Below are positions 34,632 through 42,280 of a DNA stretch of 64,000 nucleotides, piece after piece; position 1 is the stretch's first letter; the number at the start of each line of letters is the position of its first letter. The DNA comes from Actinomycetes bacterium (GTDB lineage: Bacteria > Actinomycetota > Actinomycetes > Propionibacteriales > Propionibacteriaceae). A model generated the notes under the pieces. It ran no database searches and had not been told where the DNA came from. It saw only the letters and a program-made list of their open reading frames with translations. A program made the position numbers and the translations under genes. The stretch covers positions 1 to 64,000 of the forward strand of contig JAEVYS010000099.1 of NCBI GenBank assembly GCA_023392635.1. Direction: 5' to 3'.

Positions 34632-35897
34632 TCAGCTGCCAGTGCCGATCGACTGGGCCTCGGACTGGACGTTCTTCAAGGAGGCGTCCACGTCGGCCCC
34701 GGTCTTCGCCACCTTCTCGATCTCGGCGTCGAAGCGGGCGGCCACCTGCTCCCAGGTCGCGAAGGACGGCGGCGCGACCGCGGTCTCGAGCTGCTTGCCG
34801 AAGGTTGCCAGCTTCTTGTCAGAGGTCAGCGCCGGGTCCTGCCAGGCCGAGCTCACCGACGGCAGGTCCGTGGAGAGCTGGTACCACTTTACCTGCACCT
34901 CTGGCTTGGCCAGCCACTGCACCAGCTTCCAGGCCGCATCCTTGTTCTGGCTGTTCTTGAACACTCCGAAGTTGGAGCCGCCCACGAAGGAGGAGGACGT
35001 CTGCTTGGTGGGCATCGGCATCACCGTGTACTTGTCGGCGAAGCCCTTGCCGCCCACCTTCTCGACCGCGCTCATCTCCCACGGGCCGGAGATGAACATC
35101 GGCTGGCTGCCGTCGACGAACGACGGCTCGACGGTCTCGTTGGGGGCCGGCGACTTGTTGGAGATGCCGTCGGTGAAGTAGCTCTGGTAGTACTTCAGCG
35201 CCTCGCTCATCTGCGGGGTGTCGAAGGTCCACTGGTCGCCGTTGTTGAGCTGCGCGCCGTTGGACCACGCGAACGGCATCACGGTCTGCCAGGACCCGGT
35301 GCCGCCTGGCTGGAGGTTGATCCCCCACTTGGCTCCGGCCTTGTCCTGCATCGCCTTCGCCATGGCCTTCAGCCCGTCCCAGTCGGTCGGCGGCGTCGTG
35401 ATGCCGGCCTTCTGGGCGAGGTCGGTGCGGTAGTAGACGAGGCGCGTCTCCACGTACCACGGGATGCCGTAGGACGTGCCGTTGACCTCGGTGGTCCCCC
35501 AGGCGCCGGGGAAGAACGAGGCCTTGTCGATCGAGGAGGGCGTCGGGTCGAGGGCGCCGAGGCCGGCGAACTCGCCCATCCATGTGGTGCCGATCATGGC
35601 CAGGTCCGGGGTCTTCTGGGCCGTGATCGCCGTGGTGAACTTGTCGTGGGCCGCGCTCCACGGGATGGCGGTGACGGTCACCTTCACGTCGGGGTTGGCC
35701 GCCTCGAAGTCCTTGAGCAGCGTGGGCAGGTTCTCGCCCTCGGCGCCCATCGCCCAGATCGTCAGGTTGCCCGTCGCGGGCCCGGCTCCGACGGTCGTAC
35801 TCGCCTGGGGCGCCGCGCTGGGGTTCTCGGCGGGCCGGCCGCAGCCGGTCAGCGCCAGGGCTGTCGCCGCGAGGGCGGCGATCACGATTCTCTTCAT
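34632..35897 (-). CDS. extracellular sugar-binding lipoprotein of the CUT1 importer
   Basis: A 421-residue solute-binding protein with a lipoprotein signal (ALAATALALTGC, lipidated Cys19). The mature protein has the cluster B fold: LTIWAMGAEGENLPTLLKDFEAANPDVKVTV, TPDLAMIGTTWMGEFAGLGAL, YGIPWYVETRLVYYRTDL and PMFISGPWEMSAVEK. AAGGAGGAAC precedes ATG 35897, and the start overlaps the lacI stop (ATGA). The ligand is inferred, from the downstream glucanase and beta-glucosidase, to be a glucan oligosaccharide such as a sophorooligosaccharide. Confidence 0.92.
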   Translation of the reverse strand: MKRIVIAALAATALALTGCGRPAENPSAAPQASTTVGAGPATGNLTIWAMGAEGENLPTLLKDFEAANPDVKVTVTAIPWSAAHDKFTTAITAQKTPDLAMIGTTWMGEFAGLGALDPTPSSIDKASFFPGAWGTTEVNGTSYGIPWYVETRLVYYRTDLAQKAGITTPPTDWDGLKAMAKAMQDKAGAKWGINLQPGGTGSWQTVMPFAWSNGAQLNNGDQWTFDTPQMSEALKYYQSYFTDGISNKSPAPNETVEPSFVDGSQPMFISGPWEMSAVEKVGGKGFADKYTVMPMPTKQTSSSFVGGSNFGVFKNSQNKDAAWKLVQWLAKPEVQVKWYQLSTDLPSVSSAWQDPALTSDKKLATFGKQLETAVAPPSFATWEQVAARFDAEIEKVAKTGADVDASLKNVQSEAQSIGTGS

Positions 35898-36940
35898 TGC
35901 TGTTCCTCCTTGGTGTTTCCCCGGGCACGGACGGGCGTCTGCGGCTCGGGGCAGCCACACGAACCGCGGAGCACGATTCGCGTGGGCAGGGTGGTGGGGA
36001 CGGTGTCATGGGTGTCTCCGCCGATCAGACGGGCGAGGGTGGTGACCGCCAGCCGTCCGAGTTCGCGGACGGGCTGGGACACCGAGGTCAGTCCGGGACG
36101 GGTGTAGCGGGCGGTCATCACGTCGTCCCAGCCCGTGACCGCCAGGTCGCCGGGGACGCCCAGGCCCGCTCGCTGCAGTTCGTCGAGCAGCGCGACCGCG
36201 ACCTCGTCGTTGACGCAGACGAGGCCGTCGGGCAGGGCATGGCTGGCGAGCAGCCGGCGGGCGACGCCGCGTCCGGCATCCTCCGAGAAGGGGACGCGGA
36301 TCGGAGGCGCAACGCTGAGCCCCGCCTGGGCGTGCGCCGCGGTGAAGCCGGCATAGCGCTGGGCCGCGTCCGCCGCGAGCCCGGGGTCGCCGACGAAGCG
36401 GAGCCAGCGGCGTCCGTGTCCGAACAGGTGCGCGGTCAGCCCGGCGGCACTCTCCTCGTTCTCGGTGCCGATCCCGTCGGGGCGGCCCGACGCGACGCTC
36501 ACCACCGGCATGCGACGAGCGAGCGACGCGAGTTCGGCGGACGCCAGTTGCTCGCGTCCGCTCATGACGGCGAGGCCGTCCACCCGGGCCGCGAGCTGGC
36601 GCAGCGGCCGCGACAGCCCCGGCTCGTTGGTCATGACGAGCGCAACCGACAGCCCCCGTTCGGCGGCCGCGCTCTCAAAGCCGACGAGCAGCTCGGAGAA
36701 GTAGGGACCGGTCAGTTCGGGGACCATGAGCCCGACGGCCTCGTGCTTCTTGGCGGCCAGGGCGCGGGCCGAGCCGCGCGGGAGGTAGTCGAGTTGGCGG
36801 GCGGCATCGAGGACGCGCTGCCTCGTCCGCTCGGCCACCCGCTCGGTTCCCTGGAGCACCCGGGACACCGTGGCGATGGAGACGCCGGCGCTCTCGGCGA
36901 CCGCATAGATCGTCGCCGGACCGGGTTTCGCCTGTGACAC
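35894..36940 (-). CDS. LacI family transcriptional repressor
   Basis: A 348-residue regulator. The N-terminal helix-turn-helix TIYAVAESAGVSIATVSRVLQG (about 10-31) and hinge helix (LPRGSARALAAKK) precede a periplasmic-binding-like effector domain. It is the first gene of the operon lacI, binding protein, two permeases, GH144-like, GH3, all joined by overlaps or gaps of 10 nt or less. A perfect LacI-type operator lies 23 nt upstream of GTG 36940, so it should repress its own operon until a sugar inducer binds. Confidence 0.92.
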   Translation of the reverse strand: MSQAKPGPATIYAVAESAGVSIATVSRVLQGTERVAERTRQRVLDAARQLDYLPRGSARALAAKKHEAVGLMVPELTGPYFSELLVGFESAAAERGLSVALVMTNEPGLSRPLRQLAARVDGLAVMSGREQLASAELASLARRMPVVSVASGRPDGIGTENEESAAGLTAHLFGHGRRWLRFVGDPGLAADAAQRYAGFTAAHAQAGLSVAPPIRVPFSEDAGRGVARRLLASHALPDGLVCVNDEVAVALLDELQRAGLGVPGDLAVTGWDDVMTARYTRPGLTSVSQPVRELGRLAVTTLARLIGGDTHDTVPTTLPTRIVLRGSCGCPEPQTPVRARGNTKEEQQ

Positions 36941-36962
36941 CGCGGGCTCCCATCGTCGGGAT

Positions 36963-36974
36963 GTAAGCGCTTAC
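36963..36974. promoter_or_regulatory. LacI-family operator GTAAGCGCTTAC
   Basis: A perfect 12-bp palindrome with the central CG pair typical of LacI/CcpA-type sites, 23 nt before the lacI GTG. A GACGAT -10-like hexamer lies between it and the start, so the operator sits in the promoter spacer. The remaining sequence to 37035 shows no other element. Confidence 0.85.
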
Positions 36975-37034
36975 GCAACTCACGTACCCGGGCGGAGCCG
37001 TCCCGGAACCACAGTTAGGTAATGGTCAGTACCC

Positions 37035-37054
37035 CCCCCGGTGCGTCAGAGGGG
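37035..37054. repeat. half-element remnant of the GGGGACGGTTCC palindrome family
   Basis: CCCCGGTGCGTCAGAGGG (37036-37053) is identical over 18 bp to the right end and flank of the palindrome at 29386-29403. No left arm is present; a C run replaces the core. It lies just downstream of the mrp stop. It suggests decay or imprecise loss of a full copy. Confidence 0.55.
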
Positions 37055-37057
37055 CGG

Positions 37058-38206
37058 TCAGCCGACCGGCGTGAGGCCCAGCTTGAAGCCGGCGAGGTTC
37101 CGCTTGCGGGCGGCGAGGCGCTCGGCGAGGGCGCTGATCGCCGCCGCAGCAGGAAGCTCGGGGTCCGTCGCGACGAGAGGGACGCCGAGGTCGCCGCCCG
37201 CGGCGAGCTTGGGGTCCATCGGGATCTCCGCCAGCAGCGGAACCTCGTACCCGAGGCGTGTGCTCAGCGTGCCGGCGACCTCCGCGCCGCCACCGGTGCC
37301 GAAGACGTCGACGCGGTGGCTCTCGCCGCAGTGCGGGCAGGCCACGTCGAGGTAGGCCATGTTCTCGACCACGCCGATCACCTTCTGCTCCAGCATGGAC
37401 GCCATCGTGCCGGCACGCTCGGCCACCTCGGCGGACGCCTGCTGCGGCGTCGTCACCACGATCACCTCGGCGTTGGGCACCTTCTGGCCCAGGCTCAGCG
37501 CCACGTCACCGGTGCCGGGCGGCAGGTCGACGACGAGGAAGTCGAGGTCGCCCCAGTAGACGTCGGCGAGGAACTGCTGGAGCGCGCGGTCGAGGATCGG
37601 CCCGCGCCACGCGATCACCTGGTCACGGCTCTGCTTGAGCATGCCGATCGAGATCACGCGAAGCCCCATGGTGGGCACCGGCATGATCATGCCGTCCACC
37701 GAGGTCGGCATCGCGTCCATCAGGCCCAGCATCTGCGGGATCGAGTGCCCGTAGATGTCGGCATCGAGGATGCCGACGCTCTTGCCACGGGCGGCCAGCG
37801 CCATGGCCAGGTTGACCGTCACCGAGCTCTTGCCCACCCCGCCCTTGCCGGACGCGACGAGCAGCACCTGGGTGAGGGAGTCGGAACGCGCGAACGGGAT
37901 CTCGCGGTCCTCGCGCCCGCCGCGCAGCTGCTTCTTCAGGGCGGCCCGCTGCTCGTCGCTCATGGTGCCCAGGGTCACCTGGACGCCACTGACGCCCTCG
38001 ACAGCAGACACGGCGGTGGTGACGTCGCTCTCGATCGTGTTCGACAGCGGGCAGCCGGCGATCGTCAGCAGCACCGTGACCGCAGCCACGCCGCTGTCGT
38101 CCACGCTCACCGATTCGACCATCCCCAGGTCGGTGATGGGGCGGCGGATCTCGGGGTCGATGACTCCGGAGAGGGCGGTACGGACGGCGCTGACAAGGTC
38201 GGACAT
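37058..38206 (-). CDS. mrp: Mrp/NBP35-type iron-sulfur carrier ATPase
   Basis: A 382-residue cytoplasmic P-loop ATPase. An N-terminal MIP18/DUF59 domain (about 3-80) contains VLLTIAGCPL. The deviant Walker A GKGGVGKSS (about 118), ILDADIYGHSIP and VDLPPGTGDV follow, and the C-terminal CxxC (CPHCGES) binds the bridging cluster. The family assembles and transfers Fe-S clusters. ATG 38204-38206 is 7 nt after TAGTCT (38219-38214), hence leaderless. Confidence 0.94.
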   Translation of the reverse strand: MSDLVSAVRTALSGVIDPEIRRPITDLGMVESVSVDDSGVAAVTVLLTIAGCPLSNTIESDVTTAVSAVEGVSGVQVTLGTMSDEQRAALKKQLRGGREDREIPFARSDSLTQVLLVASGKGGVGKSSVTVNLAMALAARGKSVGILDADIYGHSIPQMLGLMDAMPTSVDGMIMPVPTMGLRVISIGMLKQSRDQVIAWRGPILDRALQQFLADVYWGDLDFLVVDLPPGTGDVALSLGQKVPNAEVIVVTTPQQASAEVAERAGTMASMLEQKVIGVVENMAYLDVACPHCGESHRVDVFGTGGGAEVAGTLSTRLGYEVPLLAEIPMDPKLAAGGDLGVPLVATDPELPAAAAISALAERLAARKRNLAGFKLGLTPVG

Positions 38207-38275
38207 GAGCGCAAGACTAACCGTCCCGCAGGCCGGTCCCCAACCCGCGACCGATGCCGGACGGGGTATCCGCGG

Positions 38276-38345
38276 GTGGACCGAATTCGGAACCGTCCCC
38301 AACTCGGTCCGGACCGGATCGGGGACGGTTCCGAACTCGGTCCAC
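38276..38345. repeat. 70-bp palindrome sharing the GGGGACGGTTCC core, variant ends
   Basis: Abutting 35-bp arms (38276-38310, 38311-38345) are complementary except at four positions. Each arm has the GGAACCGTCCCC core, but the ends read GTGGACCGA instead of TGACGCA. It sits between the DUF1003 stop (2 nt away) and the mrp promoter, two genes in the same direction, so here it would isolate mrp from read-through. Confidence 0.8.
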
Positions 38346-38347
38346 TC

Positions 38348-38851
38348 TCAGCCGGCCTTGGCCTTCGGCTCGTCGGGATCGCGTTCGGCCAGCTCCTCGA
38401 GGAGGTCACGCAGTTCTGAGCGGATGAAGTCGCGGGTGGCGACGTCGTTCATCCGCATCCGCAGGGACGCGATCTCCCGGGCGAGGAAGTCCATGTCCGC
38501 CCGGGACTGCGCCGAAACCTCGCGGTCGCGTTCCAGGCTCACCCGGTCGCGCGCCTCCTGGCGGTTCTGCGCCAGCAGGATCAGCGGCGCGGCGTAGGAC
38601 GCCTGCAAGGACAGGGCCAGAGTGAGGAACAGGAACGGGAACGGGTCGGGCGCGGTGTCCTTGGGGAGGGTCACGTTCAGCACCACCCAGGTGATGATCA
38701 GCACGGTCATCCAGGCCAGGAACTGCGCCGTGCCCATCCAGCGCGCGAACGACTCGGCGAAGCTGCCGAAGGCGTCCTGGTCCATCCGCATGCGCGGAAG
38801 CCACTCACTTCGGCGGCGACCCGGCACATCGAGGCGTTCCTGCTTAGCCAT
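38348..38851 (-). CDS. DUF1003 membrane protein
   Basis: A 167-residue protein with two membrane helices (about 41-62 and 71-92) and the family motif PFPFLFLTLALSLQASYAAPLILLAQNRQEARDR, followed by a cytoplasmic coiled-coil-like C-terminus (about 95-160). Function is unknown. Its ATG lies inside the end of the MgtE-N/CBS gene (8-nt overlap), so the two are translationally coupled and may form a membrane-soluble pair. Confidence 0.9.
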   Translation of the reverse strand: MAKQERLDVPGRRRSEWLPRMRMDQDAFGSFAESFARWMGTAQFLAWMTVLIITWVVLNVTLPKDTAPDPFPFLFLTLALSLQASYAAPLILLAQNRQEARDRVSLERDREVSAQSRADMDFLAREIASLRMRMNDVATRDFIRSELRDLLEELAERDPDEPKAKAG

Positions 38852-40109
38852 CGGTCACCTCCGCATCGAGTCGGTCGAGCTGAACCCCGCGCCAGTCGTT
38901 GGGCAGGATGTGGTCGAGCACGTCGTCCACGGTCACCGCGCCCAGCAGGCGCCGCTCGGCGTCCACCACCGGCGCGCAGACCAGGTCGTAGGTCGCGAAG
39001 TACCGGCTGACCTGGGCGATGTTGCTCTGCGGGGTGAGGGGCGTGATGTCGGGATCGATGAGTCCGGCCGCCAGCACGGACGGCGGTTCCCGCAGCAGGC
39101 GCTGGAAGTGGACCGCGCCGAGGTAGCGACCGGTCGGGGTGTCCATCGGGGGACGACAGATGAAGGCGAGCGCGGCCATCGCAGGGGTGATCTCCTGCCG
39201 GCGCACGGCCGCCAGGGCGTCGGCCACGGTCGCGTCGGCATTGAGGACGACGGGCTCGGGGTTCATCAGGCCGCCGGCGGTCGCCGCGTCGTAGAGCAGC
39301 AGCGTCCGGACGTCCTTCGCCTCCTCCGGCTCCATCTGCTCCAGGATCGTCTCGGCAAGCTCCGAGTCCAGTTCGGCGATCAGGTCGGCGGCGTCGTCGG
39401 GGTCCATCTCCTCCAGCACGTCGGCGGCGCGCTCGGTGTCGAGGGACGCGATCACGTCCACCTGCTCGTCCTCGGGCAACTCCTCCAGGGCCTCGGCCAG
39501 GCGGTCGTCGTCCATCGCGTGCACCACGGCCGCCCGCAGCAGCGGGTCCATGTCGTGGAGTTCGCGGGCGACGTCGGCAGGCTTCAGTTCCGAGAGCCGG
39601 ATCGCCTGCTGCTCGGCGTCGCGCGGCGCGGGCTTCTCGATGAAGTCGGGCACTTCCGACCAGTCGACGATCGTCACGTGGCCGCGCTGGAACGGCCTCC
39701 GTCCGGCTTCGCGGAGCGCGACCTCCGCGAGCACCCAGTCGTGCGACCGGTTGCGCTTGATCGCGACGTCGAAGATGGTCTCGGGCTGGCTCGCGTCGGC
39801 CCGGCGGACAGTGCGGTCGAACAGCCCGTCGACCACCAGCGTCTCCCGCTCGCGCACCTGGAACCGCACGGTGTTCACCAGCCCGGAGATGATCACCTGG
39901 TGCGCATCGATGGAGTGCACCCGCTCCATCGGGAAGAAGATCCTGCGCAGCGCGAAGAGCTCCACCACAAGGCCCTTCACCTTGGGCGGACGGTTGCCCG
40001 AGCGGTTCTGGATGACGACGTCGCGAACCTTGCCCACCTGCTCGCCGTTGGGGTCGAGCATGGGCAGTCCCTTGATCCTCGAGACGAAGATCGACGATGC
40101 CGAGGTCAC
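38844..40109 (-). CDS. soluble PRC-barrel / MgtE-N / CBS-domain protein
   Basis: A 421-residue protein that has the cytosolic parts of the MgtE magnesium channel but no transmembrane domain. The order is a PRC-barrel-like N-terminus (about 5-85, SRIKGLPMLDPNGEQVGKVRDVVI), an acidic MgtE_N superhelix (about 175-270, ELPEDEQVDVIASLD and EEMDPDDAADLIAEL), then two CBS motifs (about 285-410). It could sense Mg2+ or nucleotide for the coupled DUF1003 membrane protein; that is inference. GTG 40107-40109 is 7 nt after TAGCCT (40122-40117), hence leaderless. Confidence 0.85.
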   Translation of the reverse strand: MTSASSIFVSRIKGLPMLDPNGEQVGKVRDVVIQNRSGNRPPKVKGLVVELFALRRIFFPMERVHSIDAHQVIISGLVNTVRFQVRERETLVVDGLFDRTVRRADASQPETIFDVAIKRNRSHDWVLAEVALREAGRRPFQRGHVTIVDWSEVPDFIEKPAPRDAEQQAIRLSELKPADVARELHDMDPLLRAAVVHAMDDDRLAEALEELPEDEQVDVIASLDTERAADVLEEMDPDDAADLIAELDSELAETILEQMEPEEAKDVRTLLLYDAATAGGLMNPEPVVLNADATVADALAAVRRQEITPAMAALAFICRPPMDTPTGRYLGAVHFQRLLREPPSVLAAGLIDPDITPLTPQSNIAQVSRYFATYDLVCAPVVDAERRLLGAVTVDDVLDHILPNDWRGVQLDRLDAEVTDG

Positions 40110-40167
40110 GTCCCGCAGGCTACCGCCTCCGGGTAACTCAACCCACACGGATCGCGCAGGACGTGCC

Positions 40168-40575
40168 CTACGTCGCCTCGGTGTCGAACGCCACCACCCG
40201 CGGTGGCGGCACCTCGGGCAGCGCCCCGGTCAGGAACGGTGCCGGGCCCCCGGACGCGGCCGCGCCGGCCAGCTCCCTGACCGGCTCGAGTTCGGACTTC
40301 AGCGGCTCCAGTTCCGCCTTCAACGGCTCCAGCTCGGCCTGCACCGGGTTCAGCAGGTGCTTGGTCACCATCCCCCGCGGGTCGGTCAGGTCGAGGTCGG
40401 CGAACTCCGGCCCCAACTCCTGCCGCAGCTTGCCCGAGGCGTCGTTGGCGATGTTGCGCAGGTAGTTGAGCACCCGCGCGGTCTTGCGGGCGAGTTCGGG
40501 CAGCTTCTCGGGCCCGAACAGGATCACCGCGAACGCGACCAGGACCAGGATCTCTGCGAAGTTGAAGTCGATCAT
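40168..40575 (-). CDS. tatB: twin-arginine translocase subunit TatB
   Basis: A 135-residue protein with one N-terminal membrane helix (AEILVLVAFAVILFGPEKLPEL, about 7-28), the FGPEKLP hinge and an amphipathic helix. The actinobacterial TatB signature KLRQELGPEFADLDLTDPRGMV follows. A short 7-residue repeat (AELEPLK, AELEPLK, SELEPVR, about 80-100) extends the coiled region. It acts in the membrane receptor for folded Tat substrates; a Tat-type signal is present on the GH144-like protein. ATG 40573-40575 has only a weak ribosome site. It follows dapA by 25 nt. Confidence 0.88.
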   Translation of the reverse strand: MIDFNFAEILVLVAFAVILFGPEKLPELARKTARVLNYLRNIANDASGKLRQELGPEFADLDLTDPRGMVTKHLLNPVQAELEPLKAELEPLKSELEPVRELAGAAASGGPAPFLTGALPEVPPPRVVAFDTEAT

Positions 40576-40600
40576 CGCGAAGCTGCCCCGCGTCCTCTGC

Positions 40601-41482
40601 TCACAGGCCGGCCGCGTCCAGCACGGCGACGAACGTCGCGGCCTGCTCGGCTGAGGCGTCCCGCAGCGGCTTGCGCACCGGGCCGGGAGCGAAGCCACGC
40701 GCGGCGAGACCGGCCTTGACCAGCATGCAGCCCTGGGTGGCGAAGACGCCGAGGAAGACCGGCAGGAGCGCGGCGTTGAGGGCGGTGGCCCGGGCAGGGT
40801 CGCCGCCGACGAAGGCCTCGATCATCTCCCGGGTGCGCCGGCCCGTGAAATGGGTGGAGGTGCCGACGACGCCGACACCTCCCACCGCGAGCAGCGGCAG
40901 GGTCATCGCGTCGTCACCGGAGTAGTAGGCGAGGTCGGTGGCCGCGATCACCTGGGACGAGGCGACCGGCTGGCCCTTCGCATCCTTGACGGCGACGATG
41001 TTGGGATGCGCCGCGACGGCGATGAGGGTGGCGGTCTCGACCGGAATGCCGGCCCGGTGCGGGATGTCGTAGATCATGATCGGCAGCGAGGTGGCGTCAG
41101 CGACGGTGAGGAAGTGGTCCGCGAGGGCGTCCTGCGGGGGGCGGCTGTAGTACGGGGTCACGACCAGCAGGCCGTGGACGCCGGCCTGCTCGGCCTGCCT
41201 GGTGAGTTCGAGGGTGTGGGCGGTGTCGAACGTGCCGACCCCGGCGACGACCTTCGCGCGGTCTCCGACCTCGGCCATGACCGCCTCGAGGAGCCCTAGC
41301 TTCTCCGCGTCCGTGGTGGTCGGGCATTCGCCGGTGGTGCCGTTCACGACGAGCGCATCGTTGCCCTGGACGTCCACGAGGTGCGCGGCGAGCCGGCGGG
41401 CCTCGTCGTAGTCGACCGACCCGTCGGGGGCGAACGGAGTCACCATGGCCGTCTGGACCCGGCCGAAGGGCAGCGCTGTCAT
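40601..41482 (-). CDS. dapA: 4-hydroxy-tetrahydrodipicolinate synthase
   Basis: A 293-residue TIM-barrel aldolase that condenses pyruvate with aspartate semialdehyde, the first step of lysine and diaminopimelate synthesis. NGTTGECPTTT binds the carboxylates, YDIPHRAGI carries the catalytic tyrosine, and Lys166 in VAVKDAKG forms the Schiff base. ATG 41480-41482 is 6 nt after TAGGCT (41494-41489), hence leaderless. Other pathway genes dapE, dapD and dapC lie 7-11 kb downstream. Confidence 0.95.
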   Translation of the reverse strand: MTALPFGRVQTAMVTPFAPDGSVDYDEARRLAAHLVDVQGNDALVVNGTTGECPTTTDAEKLGLLEAVMAEVGDRAKVVAGVGTFDTAHTLELTRQAEQAGVHGLLVVTPYYSRPPQDALADHFLTVADATSLPIMIYDIPHRAGIPVETATLIAVAAHPNIVAVKDAKGQPVASSQVIAATDLAYYSGDDAMTLPLLAVGGVGVVGTSTHFTGRRTREMIEAFVGGDPARATALNAALLPVFLGVFATQGCMLVKAGLAARGFAPGPVRKPLRDASAEQAATFVAVLDAAGL

Positions 41483-41559
41483 GGGGCAAGCCTAAGCGGT
41501 TGTGAACACATTGTTCGGGTCGCCGTCTCGAACGACCCCGTCCGCATTATGGTGGAGCC

Positions 41560-42219
41560 GTGAACCCAGCACCGAAGAGCACTGCTCGCGCGGCCTCACC
41601 TGCACCAAGCCTGGCCTACGCCGAAGCTTTCGTCGCGGAGTCGGACACCGCCGAAACGGCCCGCCAGCGGGCCGACGAGTTGGGCATCGAGGCGATCAGC
41701 AGCGGCGTGGCCGCCACCCTCACGTTCCTCACGAGGGTCGTCGGCGCGCGCGCGGTCGCGGAGATCGGCACCGGCAGCGGCGTCTCGGCGCTGGCCCTGC
41801 TGGCCGGCATGTCGCCGGACGGCATCCTGACCAGCATCGACGCGGAGGCCGAGCACCAGCTCGCGGCTCGTGAGGTGCTCACGGCCGAGGGGATCCCGAG
41901 CCGACGCGTCCGGTTGATCGCCGGCCAGGCCCTCAACGTGCTGCCCAAGCTCACCGACGGTGCCTACGACCTCGTCTACGTCGACGGCGACCCGCTGGAG
42001 TACGTCGAGTACGTGGCGCAGGCGCAGCGGTTGCTGCGCTCCGGCGGCGTCCTGGTGCTGCACCATGCGCTGTGGCGCGGGCTCGTCGCCGACGAGCGCA
42101 ACTACGACGACGAGCCCCTGATCGTGCGCGAGGCCCTGTCCGCGGTGCTCGCGGACGAGGCGTTCACCCCTGCCCTGCTGCCGTTGGGCGACGGTCTGCT
42201 GGTCGCGGTCAAGGCCTGA
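41560..42219 (+). CDS. SAM-dependent O-methyltransferase family 3
   Basis: A 219-residue catechol-O-methyltransferase-like protein. The SAM site is AVAEIGTGSGVSALAL (about 65-80), followed by LTSIDAEAEHQLAAREVL, and the acidic metal-binding strand is YDLVYVDGDPLEY. The RSGGVLVLHHALWRG region replaces the usual DN metal motif, so metal use is uncertain. Mycobacterial homologues are known as possible macrolide or phenol methyltransferases; substrate unknown. GTG 41560 is 6 nt after TATGGT (41548-41553), hence leaderless. It is divergent from dapA. Confidence 0.87.
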   Translation: MNPAPKSTARAASPAPSLAYAEAFVAESDTAETARQRADELGIEAISSGVAATLTFLTRVVGARAVAEIGTGSGVSALALLAGMSPDGILTSIDAEAEHQLAAREVLTAEGIPSRRVRLIAGQALNVLPKLTDGAYDLVYVDGDPLEYVEYVAQAQRLLRSGGVLVLHHALWRGLVADERNYDDEPLIVREALSAVLADEAFTPALLPLGDGLLVAVKA

Positions 42220-42280
42220 CCGCCCTCCCCCGGCGCCACGCCTTCGCACGCTCTGGGCCAGGGGTGAGGCCAGCACCTGC

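Noticed and set aside
41504..41516. GAACA-CAT-TGTTC inverted repeat between dapA and the methyltransferase gene, resembling an SOS (LexA) box
   Set aside because: The actinobacterial LexA site needs GAAC-N4-GTTC; here the GAAC/GTTC spacing is five. It could still be an unrelated operator, but nothing else supports that.
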